Positions 11,246 to 21,750 of a DNA stretch of 64,000 nucleotides are shown here, in pieces. The translations under genes and the position numbers were made by a program. How positions within the stretch are numbered: the first letter of the stretch is position 1; the number at the start of each line of letters is the position of its first letter. The DNA lies in NCBI GenBank assembly GCA_001574975.1, contig KQ965740.1, positions 607,591 through 671,590 of the forward strand, read 5' to 3'. This stretch comes from Gonapodya prolifera JEL478. Its lineage: Eukaryota; Monoblepharomycota; Monoblepharidomycetes; Monoblepharidales; Gonapodyaceae. Under the pieces are notes generated by a model that was not told the DNA's origin, searched no databases, and was given only the letters and a program-made list of their open reading frames with translations.

Positions 11246-11973
11246 CGACCGACAGAAATAGGGGAAAGAAAGCGGTGGATGTAGAGTGGGGCTCCAAGAC
11301 ACAGGGGCGGGATCGTCGGAAAGTTGTGTCACCAAAAGGCGGCGAGGGTGGTTGAGCGCTTAGCGCAGATGGGATGATGGGGAAGGTGTTGCTGAGGGCG
11401 AGTGGGGAAGAGTCAAGCGGGGGCCTAAGTGCGTGGTGCAGCAAGCCACACTTGCAGCAATCAACAAGGAATCATTGGGACCCCCAACGTTCACCGATCA
11501 TCTGTAATTCGTAGCCAATATGACCATCGTCGATACATTTTCGGGAGAGTCCCATTCTGAAGTCTTCCCTTCGAGACATTTACGCAATAAATCGTCATTC
11601 TCTTGACACTTCCCTTCTCACCCTTCTCTTCCCACTGCACCGTCTTTCTCTCGGCTACGCAGGATAGGGCTGCTCTTGCGGTGTGGATTGGGTCGACCAA
11701 GTGTGAGGTGGTGGGGCAAGCGCAGGCGATTGCATCGTCGTGGTTGGTGGCTCTTGGTTTGGCAGCTTGCTGGTTGGCGAAGCGTGATACTGTGTGCTGC
11801 TCGCTGGCTTTGCGCGAGACGCTGTGGGTTGGAGGGGGACATCCGACAACGCCCAGTGCTGGACAGATCAGTCAGGCCAAAGAGCGATCAAGAGTAAAGT
11901 CGCATTGATTAAAAGTGGGGTTTGTGCAATAACATTTTGTGAGGTCGCTTCCGTGCTACGGTCTTCGCAATAG
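11246..11973. other. Intergenic region upstream of the Rho gene
   Basis: It contains the promoter of the leftward Rho gene and the 3' end of the leftward hydrolase gene. The middle holds a pyrimidine-rich tract (11580-11660) and one low-complexity open frame on the minus strand, listed separately. Nothing else was seen. Confidence 0.45.
11655..11849 (-). CDS. Possible small disordered protein
   Basis: An ATG-started 64-residue frame, MSDVPLQPTASRAKPASS to QEQPYPA, is rich in Pro, Ser, Thr and Gln without any domain. The composition resembles a disordered protein more than random sequence, but there is no homology, splice or promoter evidence. It may be part of the 5' leader of the Rho gene or chance. 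Confidence 0.2.
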   Translation of the reverse strand: MSDVPLQPTASRAKPASSTQYHASPTSKLPNQEPPTTTMQSPALAPPPHTWSTQSTPQEQPYPA

Positions 11974-13305
11974 CTACCAACGACTAACAATATCAAGCAC
12001 CTCATTGCAGCCGACCTTTACAGTTCCGAAATGGCCAACGCCTTCCACCATTACGAGCTCGGCGCCAGCGATACGCTCCAAGAGTAACTTCGCATGGCGG
12101 GAATGTACGTTTACGTCGGAGTCTCCGTGCAGAATAACACACTGCAGAGAGTTGGGTGATGTGTAACGATGTGACACAAGACACATACCTTGCATCGAAT
12201 GTCATCCAATTCGAAGCCCCAATCCTCTTTGTTGTCCAAACACTTAATCTCCTGTGTGACCAGACCAAAAGTTGTCGATCTTCCGTTGCATTGAACCATG
12301 ATGTTGGACAGGACTTACCCGCACAAACGCTTCCCATGTCCCAATCACTCCGCCGCCGCCTCCGACAAACGCCTCTCCCATCCAAATTCTCATAAAGCGG
12401 TCCACTTCTGGTGTCAGAAATTTCGCATCTTGTGGTGGGAGACCGGCTTTCGGTATCTCAACGATTGGCGGGAGGAGCGAGAAGAGGGGTACAGAAAAGA
12501 AAGATGGAACCAATGCGAGAAGGGGAAATACGTTTGCATTGACTTGATTGGAAGCGAAGATTCATTCATATATGACTTGAAAGCAAATCATCTTGTTTCA
12601 CCACGTGCTCCGCTCACATGGATTTGTCCCCTTCATTGCGCTTGCGAGTCCACCGAGGTCATGCACCGGTGCAATTGCAGATGCCAAAATGAGGCCTTTT
12701 ACGACATCGGGGGATGCTTTTGCAGCGCAAGCGAGCGCATAGGGACCTCCTCCAGAAGCGCCCAAGAACACGACATTTTTCGTTATCCCCAGGCTGCGTA
12801 AGAACTGGGGTACGTCGTTCTCTGCCCTTTATGTGCAGTTCATTAGTTTTTGCCCCGCGGGAGCAACAGTGTCGGTCTTACCACGACTTTGGCGTTAGAC
12901 TCGCAAGCGGAGTCGATCGGCCGAACCCAGGACGGTCGATGGTAATCAGCTTGAAGCCACGAGCAGCTGCTCCTGGTCCCCAGAAAAAGCCCTGTGTCTC
13001 CCGTCAGGAAAGGTAGTGGAATCATCGCTCAATGGGGAGCTAACCTCGAATCTGGACGATGGAAGCCCGTGAAAATGCAAAATCACTGCCGTTGCCTTGT
13101 CGATGCTAATGCCTGGAGTGTGGTCTGTATAAGCCAGCGTGCGGCCGTCGGAGAGCTTCACGTATTTTGTGGTGAATGCGGTCTCGTCAAATGCGGTCGG
13201 CACAGGAGGGCAAGAGTAGCGAGCTCTTCGTATCTGAGCGACTGCATAGAGTGCAGCGGGAACGGCAGCGAGAGCAATGCAATTCCGAACGATGGTGTAA
13301 TCCAT
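11974..13305 (-). CDS. Alpha/beta-hydrolase fold protein
   Basis: The start at 13305 gives MDYTIVRNCIALAAVPAALY, a hydrophobic N-terminus that may anchor the protein. It continues KYVKLSDGRTLAYTDH and AVILHFHGLPSSRFE (oxyanion region HG). The nucleophile elbow FLGASGGGPYALACAAK lies near 12780-12740, and the last exon reads CVILHGDSDVNVHSRHAKLL and VMVEGVGHFG, holding the acid (D in HGDSD) and the catalytic His (GVGHF). All parts of the Ser-Asp-His triad are visible in order. The family covers hydrolases of many small esters and amides; no substrate can be named. There are several short introns; exon edges in the middle are approximate. An alternative start lies 21 bases upstream at 13326. 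Confidence 0.8.
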
Positions 13306-13994
13306 TGTCTTGGTGCCCGGAACCAAATCACAACCAAATCCATTTGGGCCTTACTCATCATTTACCCGCGTTCCGTGGACATCACTCCCAAATCAGCCCA
13401 AATCGCCATACCAACGACCTGATTTTCATCGAAATCTCATTCTCCGCTCATTTCTCCAACAACTCTGCCCGTTCCAACACACTTCTATGCCTTAAACGCA
13501 AGTTTCCCTCACCTCGACCTCGCTGATTCCCTCACTTTCGTCGAACGATTGGTGTCCAGCGTGGATTGATACTGGTTTCATAACATTCGTAGATTGGAAC
13601 GCGCGACGACGATTGGTGGGATCCTTCACTTTGGGTGAAGGAATGCTTCATTGCGGGTATAAAAGTTTGATTGAGCGGTCGGATGGAGACTTGATGGTGT
13701 ATTTTGCGATTTACACTCGGATTTCTCCGACGCTATTGTGCTCACACTATGGTCTGCATAATTTGAATGGAGTGTTGAGCGCCCCAAGTCATTAGAAAAG
13801 CGACGCCGCAGAGCAGCTGACGAAACGTCAAGACTTGCTCGGTCACTGGAATTGCGCAAAAACAATGATGTGAGAAGGTTTGGGTTTGTAAGATTCTATG
13901 GCGACCGCAGCAAGGGCTATGAAATTTTTGAGGGCGTTGAGTCTCACACAAGCACCGACGTTTCCCCCGCTCTCTTCCCACGTCGCGGAGGCTG
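13306..13994. promoter_or_regulatory. Shared promoter region of divergent genes, TATA at 13658
   Basis: This spacer lies between the leftward hydrolase and the rightward deacetylase. TATAAAAG occurs at 13658-13665 on the plus strand. It is about 330 bases before the deacetylase start at 13995, so a long leader or a leader intron is likely. Confidence 0.4.
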
Positions 13995-16495
13995 ATGGCG
14001 ACGAGTTCTCCCTTCGACGAATCAGATGTCGCTCTGCTCAAGGATGGCGGCGATGACCTGGGGGGTCTCAACGTGGAGAGTGGTGAACGCCAACGGGAAG
14101 ACGTGCCGGGAAACAGTCCTGATGCATCATCTGGGCTGAGGGAGTCAGGTTGGTGCTACTCGCTGGCCATCGTCCGAAACTGTGCAATTTTCTAACATTC
14201 CCTCGGTGAAACCTCGTGTTCAATCACGTTCCGCCTTGTTGCACCATCGGTGCATTATCCGGTCACCTCAAACCCCACAGACCAGCAGAGTGGAATGGAC
14301 TCTCAATTGACCGAGCACAAACCGCCTTTCGAATATTCTGGAGATTTCACCACAGCCACAAGTGGCTTAGATTCTGTGAGATGCAAGCGACATCGAACAC
14401 TTCATATTCGTCTACTTACGTTGCATTATAGGTGACAACGGCCCCAGTCGGTGCTGATGGAACAGCGCCCATGATCACATCACCACAGGCCCCGACAACA
14501 GAGCCGCAATTGGTTGCCCCAGTGGAGCCCCATCCCGCACCTATTACGCTGGTTGTCGAAGACGCATCTGAGCAGCCTGAGGTTATTGTGGTACGATGAG
14601 TGCTTCCACGTGTGATTTCAAGAACTTCTTTCGCTAAAAGTCTCGCAATCCTGTTTAGCCCGAACAACGGCTTCTTCCCTCGTTTGCAATACCATCCACT
14701 CCGACCACTCCAACAAGTGAACGCAACCTATCCGCGTTCCCGACCTCCCCAATGTCACCGTTTTCGGACACAAGCTCCACCACGTTTGCGTACATGAGTG
14801 GGGGAGAAGAATCCGACGCGGAGCTCCTAGCAGCCTACCGACGAAAGCCCGAGAAGGACGTTGAGGCGAACGTGATTCCCGTTGTGCCCGTAGAGGGACC
14901 TTCCGAGGAGTCCGACCCACCCGCGGATGCAGAGCGCGTTCAAGCACCGTTACTCGCGACCTCCAAGCCGACGCTTCGCCATCGTCGCAAGATGATGTTG
15001 TTGGGCGGCCTCATGGTGGCGCTTGCAGCAACAGCAGCCCTCACTGCGGGACTGGTGGTGCGCTCGCGATCTACCGTTGACGCAAGCTCCTCGTTGGCAA
15101 GCTCGTCCGGAAGTTCATCAGACCGGCAGCCTGTGCAACCCGTCCCTGTTGCCGGGAACGGCTCGTTTGGCGGGCTTGGGGGAGATAATGGTCCAATCGT
15201 GCCGGCGACGAGTACGTCTCGTGTGCAGACAACAACAGCTACAACTCAGACAAGCACCACTACGAGGTTGGCCTTTCGGCACTTGTTCATTTGATGTGCG
15301 CTGCGCTGATACGTTTTGTGATCCAATCCCTTCAAGAACAACCACGACCACGACGAGAACTCGGACAACCACCACAACAGTCCCACCGCCGCCACCACGT
15401 ACAACCACTTCCCAGGGCGGTGCTCCACCGCCACCACCACCGTCTCAACCAGGGGGTCCTTTCAGTGAGCATGCACGAGGAAGTGGAAAGTGAAGGACGG
15501 CTCTGACTTTCGTTTTGTCTTGGCGCTAGTGGTTGCGTACTCATGCGTTGAGCCAGGCATGGTTGCTCTTACGTTTGACGACGGGCCTTTCCGATACACG
15601 CCTGCTTTGCTTGATCTCTTGGATCAACTCGGCGTTCGCGCCACTTTCTTTGTGGTAAGTTGTGCGCTACGTAGTCAAGACCGACGCCCATACTCAAACC
15701 TTGTCGTGACGGTTCATCCAGAACGGAAACAACCAGGGTAACATCAACGACCCGGTCTACTCATCTATGGTGCAACGCGCACATAGCTCTGGTCATTGCA
15801 TCGGCTCGCAGTGAGATTTTACCGGACCCAAATCGCTGTCATCACATTGTTTCTCACGAGTGTTTGCTCCTAGTACGTGGAGTCACCCGAACCTTTTGAC
15901 ATTACCCGACGACCAGGTGCGCTCGCAGCTCACCCAGGTAGATGAAGCATTGCAGCGCATTTTAGGCGTCCGACCGAACTTTGTCCGTCCACCCTATGTG
16001 AGTGCAATCAACTGTATTTAACAACGGCGCACCATATCTGAGCCATTGTAACAGGGTGCTTTTGATGGACGGATCTCCAATATCGTTTCTGGGCTGGGTT
16101 TTGGTGCCATCGTCATATGGAACGAAGATACTGGCGGTAAGTTCCAATATTTTTAGATGTTAACCCCCACGTTAAATTCTCTTTATTTGATCCCTTGAAG
16201 ACTGGGGCCACCCGAATGATGTCGCTGCAAGCGTATCGGTTATTCAGAATGCTGTTCGGAATCGAAGCCCTTCAAGGTTCGTATCTGACGTCCCTTTCGA
16301 CCCTTTCGCTAAATTCTCATAGCGTACTGCTGCTCTCTGCAAACTAACAGCGGCAACATCCTTCCCTTAATGCACGATGTCGTACCCACCGTGACAGATA
16401 CCGTCAGACAAGCTGTCTCGGTAATTCGGGCTGCAGGAGGGTGGCGCTTTGTTACAATGGATCAATGCCTTCGTAGAGCATGCTACAGGGGCTGA
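13995..16495 (+). CDS. Membrane-anchored polysaccharide (chitin) deacetylase A
   Basis: Eleven exons join in frame: 13995-14148, 14281-14375, 14432-14590, 14659-15266, 15337-15464, 15530-15654, 15722-15810, 15874-15996, 16055-16136, 16201-16276 and 16351-16495. The protein has an acidic, Ser-rich cytosolic N-terminus, one transmembrane segment (MMLLGGLMVALAATAALTAG), a Thr/Pro-rich stalk and a C-terminal CE4 NodB domain. NodB motifs are complete: LTFDDGPFRYTP, GSHTWSHPN (the first His codon is split by the intron at 15811-15873), VRPPYGAF, IVIWNED and LMHDV. CE4 enzymes remove N-acetyl groups from chitin using a metal held by Asp-His-His. A type II surface enzyme acting on the fungus's own wall is the likely role. 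The next gene is a related copy. Confidence 0.9.
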
Positions 16496-17039
16496 GATGA
16501 GTTTGTTAAGGGAGAGATGGTGCGGTACTGTGTTGGACGTTGGGATACTTGGAATACCTTACGGAAATCGTTCGCTTTCGTTTGCTTTGCCTTATACTTA
16601 TCGTAAACATACTCGTACTGGTTTAACCTTATTATTGGATAGAACATTCGCAGTTTCCTTGTAATATTGGCGATCAACATAATCAGAGATCCTGGGGTTA
16701 GAGATTGTTATCGTTATTTGCAATGAAGGCTGTAGCCACGCTTTAAAGTAATGCATTGCTATAATTGCTCTTTGTGACTCGAGGACAAAAGAAAGCTTAA
16801 TGAGCGGGGGAGTTGGGAGCTTTGGCAAGAGTTCTTTTTACGGAAATACTGCATTTAAAAGTCATCATGGGCAAGGCACTCTCCAATTGGGCAAAAGGAA
16901 GCAATGTATTTAAGTATTTGGTTCCGATAGCAAAGGTTCTCATGAGTCACCTGCTTGAGAGAAGGGTTGGCGCACCTTCCGCCGTTTGAATCGAATCATC
17001 AGCGCAGAGCACCCACAGTGGATATCGGACTCAAACGAA
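16496..17039. other. Spacer between the two deacetylase genes
   Basis: This holds the 3' end of deacetylase A and the promoter of deacetylase B. It is AT-rich around 16600-16900. No other gene or repeat was seen. Confidence 0.45.
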
Positions 17040-18921
17040 ATGGGAGGTGATTATCCGGACGGTCTGGTGGAGGCGGAAATCTCTGAGACTCGCGGAGTTG
17101 GTCGCTGGACACGGTTGTTCTTTGATGACCGAGTAAACGCTGTCAAATTGCGGGTGGATTGATCTCGCTGAAAACGAAACACATTATATCACTAACGAGA
17201 TTGTTGCCTGAAAGGCTTTCCTCTTCTGATACTTCAAAATGAAAACGGCGACTCTTCACTTCGGCGATCTCAGGCATCGGACGCTGTCACAGAGACACTG
17301 CTCGTTCAGGCTCACAGTACCCCGCCATCATTGTTTCGCCCCGCGAGCCCCCAATGGTCGGAAGGAAGCTCATCAACATGGGTTCTTCACGCTCCGTCGA
17401 GGACATCGATTTCAGATATGAGTGACCCGGGTAGTGACTACACCAGCGAGGTCGTCCATGGGTTGTCAAAAAAATTCGGCAAGACGTCGAGTTCTCCCCT
17501 CATTCAAACACAAGAACTCTCGTCCGACCCATCAAAGAATTTGTTACCACGTAACGAAGTGTCGAGTTACCCAGACGACATGAACTTTTCAAAACGGCGC
17601 CCTCCGCAAAGAAAATGGATCCTCATCATTTCGTTGTCCTTGATTGCCGCGATATTATTGGTTGTAGGAGGCATAACCACCATCCTTGTGATGCGGAATC
17701 TAGCAATTTCAACAAACGCAAGCCGACTTCAAGTTGGATCTAATGTTGATATTCCCCCAACCTCGAATGCTACTTCGTCCGCCGTTGCAGTTCCCTTTGG
17801 AACTGTCTCAGCTCATTCAATTACTGCAGCTCCACCGACAGAAACAACTGCTACCTACACATCAAGCGACCCCAGGCTAGTTTGACTGCGTATCCCTTAC
17901 AGCAGAAGGAATCTTTATTATCTTCCTCCATGTAGGGTGACAACAACAACCTCAATGCCTCCTCTGCCCACTTCCGACCTGGCCAAACTCAATGTTGTAG
18001 AAAGCTGCATATCACCTGGCATGATTGCCCTCACTTTTGATGGTGAAATTTGTACGCCGCTTTACGATTACCCTCTTTTTATCGGATACTTCTGGTGCAG
18101 ACGGACCCAGTTTTCACACTCCAGGCCTTTTTGATCTGCTCGACAGTCTGGGCATTCTAGCAACCTTTTTCGTTAACGGAAACAACGTGTTCGATCTTGC
18201 TTGGAGAACTTCTTCGGTGCCCCAACTAATTTTTGTTGCATAGTGGCGACCTCGATAACGAAGTCTACGGAGCGATGCTGCAAAGAGCCGTTGACTCGGG
18301 ACACTGCGTTGGATCTCAGTTCGTATCTGCTTTCTTTGTTCCTCTCTACTTTCCCACAAATGTAACACCCTTACCAGCACGTGGAGTCATGCCAATCTCA
18401 CGACCCTCGATGACGATGGTGTTCGTTTGGAACTGTCAAGACTTGAAGATGCATTCACACGGCTGACAGGAAAGAAGCCGAACTTCTTCCGACCACCTTT
18501 TGTATGTGCCGACCCCACCTTTGCTGATTCGTTAATGTCTCATACATTGCATTCTGCCGTTTAGGGAAGTTATAATTCCCGGGTGGTGCAGATTCTATCA
18601 GAACTGGGGTACAATGCTCTTGTGCTGTGGAACGAAGATACAAATGGTGAGCATTCTGGGCATTTGGTTTTGCGTAGGTGCCATTGTCTCACCAGGTCCC
18701 TAGATTGGGACCACCCCGAAGACGTTCGCGCAAGTGTGGAAGTGTTCAAGCAAGCTGTGAGAAGTTTGAACCCGGCGAGCGCTTCCATTGTCTCCCTCGA
18801 CCATGACATACTGCCGAATGTCACCGATATTATCATTGATGCCACATCCGTTGTTCGCTCAGAGGAAGGTTGGCGCTTTGTGACCATGGAGGAGTGCCTG
18901 GGCGTGCCCTGTTATCGTTGA
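17040..18921 (+). CDS. Membrane-anchored polysaccharide (chitin) deacetylase B
   Basis: Same plan as the preceding gene: cytosolic Ser-rich N-terminus, one membrane helix (ILIISLSLIAAILLVVGG, near 17620-17690), a Ser/Thr stalk and a CE4 domain. NodB motifs after splicing are LTFDDGP (intron inside the second Asp codon), TFFVNGNN, GSHTWSHAN (first His codon again split by an intron), FFRPPFGSYN, LVLWNED and LDHDI. It ends WRFVTMEECLGVPCYR. Several intron positions match deacetylase A, but the intron in DDGP is special to B, so the genes are an old tandem pair rather than a recent copy. The frame is open upstream to about 17215; the first exon from ATG 17040 (MGGDYPDGLVEAEIS) is my best guess. 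A chitin deacetylase role is inferred from the family. Confidence 0.85.
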
Positions 18922-19104
18922 CACAATTGCATTTGTTGGAGGTCTGTTTTGTGGACATTTGACTTTTGGACAAAACGAGATTCTTGCTGAACATAGATGC
19001 CTGCACGTGCATATGTCTGTACATACAGTTGAATACTCTTATACGCATCGTTGGTGTTTGAATCTATCTCAGATTCATCAAGATTCAAGTCTCTTCCCTC
19101 CCTC

Positions 19105-21586
19105 CTACCGACCTCCAGAAGCTGGTTGGCTTGACTGGCCCGCGCTGGCCATCAACTCCTCTTTACAGCGTCTCATCCGCACTGGGGAAGACATCCAAAA
19201 GACGGCATGAGAGCAAACAGGAATTGTTTACCGGCACATTTAAAACACTGGACAAACTGCCCACGTACCTCTGACATCGAATTGCTCCTTTGCTAGCTCC
19301 CGAATTTTCTATGCGTTCAGAGGGAGTGTCAGACACAATATAATGCGATTGCTTCCCCACCCCCCGTCCTGTTCCAACAAACCCACCTTGAGTACAACCC
19401 CAATTCCCCCGTCCACCTTGCCCACAGCGCTCTGTGCCTGCACCATGGCGTCTTCTAGCGCCCAGTCCTCGGCAACCAAGTCCACTGCCTGCGCGTGCAG
19501 CGGAGTGGGGACCAGGACCACGTCGTCTGGATCTACGGGAAGAGCAGAGAGGGACGCAAGGAGATGGGACAGGGGGGTGAGCGTGGAACGTAGAGTGTTC
19601 ACGTTTGAGAGGGCTCGGGCCTGAGTGAGGGTTCAACACATGTGCAGAAAAAACCGAATGGTTAGGTATGAAGCCGGTGACTTGCGGTGACTTGTCAACA
19701 CAGATTAGACCGAGTTATCCAATGACGAGACAAATTAATATCAACATCAATCAGTTCCTCCGTGGGTTTGCGACAAACTTATTGGCGTCTCCTCTTTCCT
19801 TCTGTTGCAAGGCGGTTTCCCGTCCTGATTTGGATTTGAAACCAACCTCGATATCGTTTATCGCCCTTATCTTTTCCTCCACCTTATCCATCTCCTGTTT
19901 CAACACCCAACTTTGTCGTGCCATCATATCCCCTTGCTTCAGCACCACCTCTGCCCTTCGCCCCACCATGTCCGCCACAATCTTGCGCAGATGGCGTGCG
20001 CGATCTTCCGGTGAAGAAGCGGAGGGAAGGGGAATAGGAGCGGGGCCTGCGCCCCCAGATGATGACGGACCGTTCGGAGGTGGAGGAACCGGTCGACGTG
20101 CTACGGGGTCAGATTGGCCAAGCGACGGATCCCCTGGAAGCGGCCGCCGGGGTGGAGGAGCGGGCTGGCCAAACGCACCGTGCCGAGGATCCATGCGGGG
20201 ACTTGTTGGGGCGGAATCACGTCCAGATCCATTTCCATCTTGAGCCCCCGAAGGCAACGGCGGTGCAGGACGATTGTAAAATGGCGGAGGAGGGGTTGGA
20301 TACAGGTCGTACCCGGAGACGTTGGATGGGTGTTGTGGAGCGCCAAGCGGTGGTGCTGGCACAGGATAGGAAGGGAGATCGGGACGGGGATATGAAACTT
20401 GCGGTAGAAAGGGTGATGGGGATGGTCGCGGGGGTGGCAATGGGGGCGCCGTGATGGCGCCTCCCCCGGAAGGATCCGGACGTGGGTAAGATGGTCCTTC
20501 CGGGCGTGGGTAAGAAAAGACTGGAGGTGGATTCTCCGGGGGAGGAGGGCGGGGTGGGCCGGCGGGGCGTTGCTGGTTCTGAGATAGAAAGTATGCAGAG
20601 AACGGTGGAGACACGCCAACCGTGTTAACGCCCATACAGGAAGAATTAAATTTTAAAAACCGCCCCCCACCTGTTGCTGCGCTGTTCCCGCCTTTCTCTG
20701 ATAAACGGGCATCTGGACTTCAAACGCAGCCTTGGCGAGTCGCAATGCTTCCGCAATGGGAGTTGACTGGGGTGGTATTGGCGGCGGCGCGGCATCCGAG
20801 CGGGAGGAACTCGGTGGGTAAGGGGTTGGCGGCTTAGGAGGGTGTTTGTCGTACAGGTGATAGCCGTGAAAAGGACGGAGATCAAAATGACAAGAACAGC
20901 GCCCGAAAAGTACTCTTCAGAGAAACCAGAGTTCGCACCTCTCGCTGCGACGCCCAATGCTGGAGGTAGGGTAGAACAACCTCACCAGACTCGTAGGGTA
21001 CTGCTTGACCAATCTTGATCTGCATGTCCTGCGTTGGTCTGACCCTGATTCTAGGCGGGGATGCGGGATAATTTGGGGGCACATAGAGTACGATCGGGAT
21101 GTTGTACGAGGCAACCCTCCAGAACACCGGGATTGTACCCTCGAGCTTTATCATCTCGAAGCCAGCGTTCGGATCAGGGGGCGCTACCGACACAGCAAAT
21201 GGTGAGGAGAGCACGGAGAATCATAGAGCATTAGATAACGGAAGCGTTCTCTCGTTTAAAAGTAATTGAGACGACCAAGTGCACAACTTGTGCTGAGGCA
21301 GGTCAGCAACCACACCTTCCGCGACGCGATTTCGCAAACGGCTCGTAAAAGACGCTTCCACTATTCATAGCGTTGCGTACGCTGCTTCCTATGTTCCAGA
21401 AGTTCCCCAAACCATCCTAAAATACACTCAACCCATGTAACCCACAGACTCACGTAGCGGTTTCTCCAGGGATGGCTGAAGATGCGGAAATATCCGCATC
21501 GCTCCTTCAATGTCCGCGCTAACACGGTCTCGTGACCCCCCATAGCGTCCACTAGCACTTCGTACCCATGCTACCTTCTGGGCCAT
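19105..21586 (-). CDS. VPS23: ESCRT-I subunit TSG101/Vps23
   Basis: The start at 21586 gives MAQKVAWVRSASGRYGG then RDRVSADIEGAMRIFPHLQP, the N-terminal helices of a UEV domain. The exon at about 21210-20940 reads KLEGTIPVFWRVASYNIPIV, PPNYPASPPRIRVRPTQDM and VVLPYLQHW, the UEV core. UEV domains lack the catalytic Cys of E2 enzymes and bind ubiquitin and P(T/S)AP peptides. A long Pro-rich linker follows, then a coiled coil (RHLRKIVADMVGRRAEVVLKQ, KVEEKIRAIND), the head exon (LNTLRSTLTPLSHLLASL) and a steadiness-box-like end, KIRELAKEQFDVR|VRMRRCKEEL, ending at 19105. ESCRT-I sorts ubiquitinated cargo into multivesicular bodies at endosomes. The exon between 21460 and 21215 is unresolved. The proline linker is longer and richer than in yeast Vps23. 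Confidence 0.9.
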
Positions 21587-21750
21587 CCCTCCGCTCTCCA
21601 ATTGTCAGCTCTTTCAAGTGAGATTCTCCTTTTCGGTATCTGGTACCTCTTGCTCCGGAAAACGCTGGAATGCAAGTAGAATTCTTATCGATTTGCCGAC
21701 TTGGTGCGGTTGAATTGGACTACTTGAACGGACCCAAAATTCTTCAGAAC
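21587..21750. promoter_or_regulatory. Very short shared promoter region (TSG101 / AAA+ ATPase)
   Basis: At most 164 bases separate the start of the leftward TSG101 gene from the best start of the rightward AAA+ gene (83 bases if the upstream Met at 21670 is used). Both promoters must overlap here. No TATA box was seen. Confidence 0.45.

Noticed and set aside
15781-15880. Apparent loss of the first metal-binding His (reads SQ) in deacetylase A.
   Set aside because: The codon is split by an intron; after splicing CA joins T and gives His, so the motif is intact. The same holds for deacetylase B.
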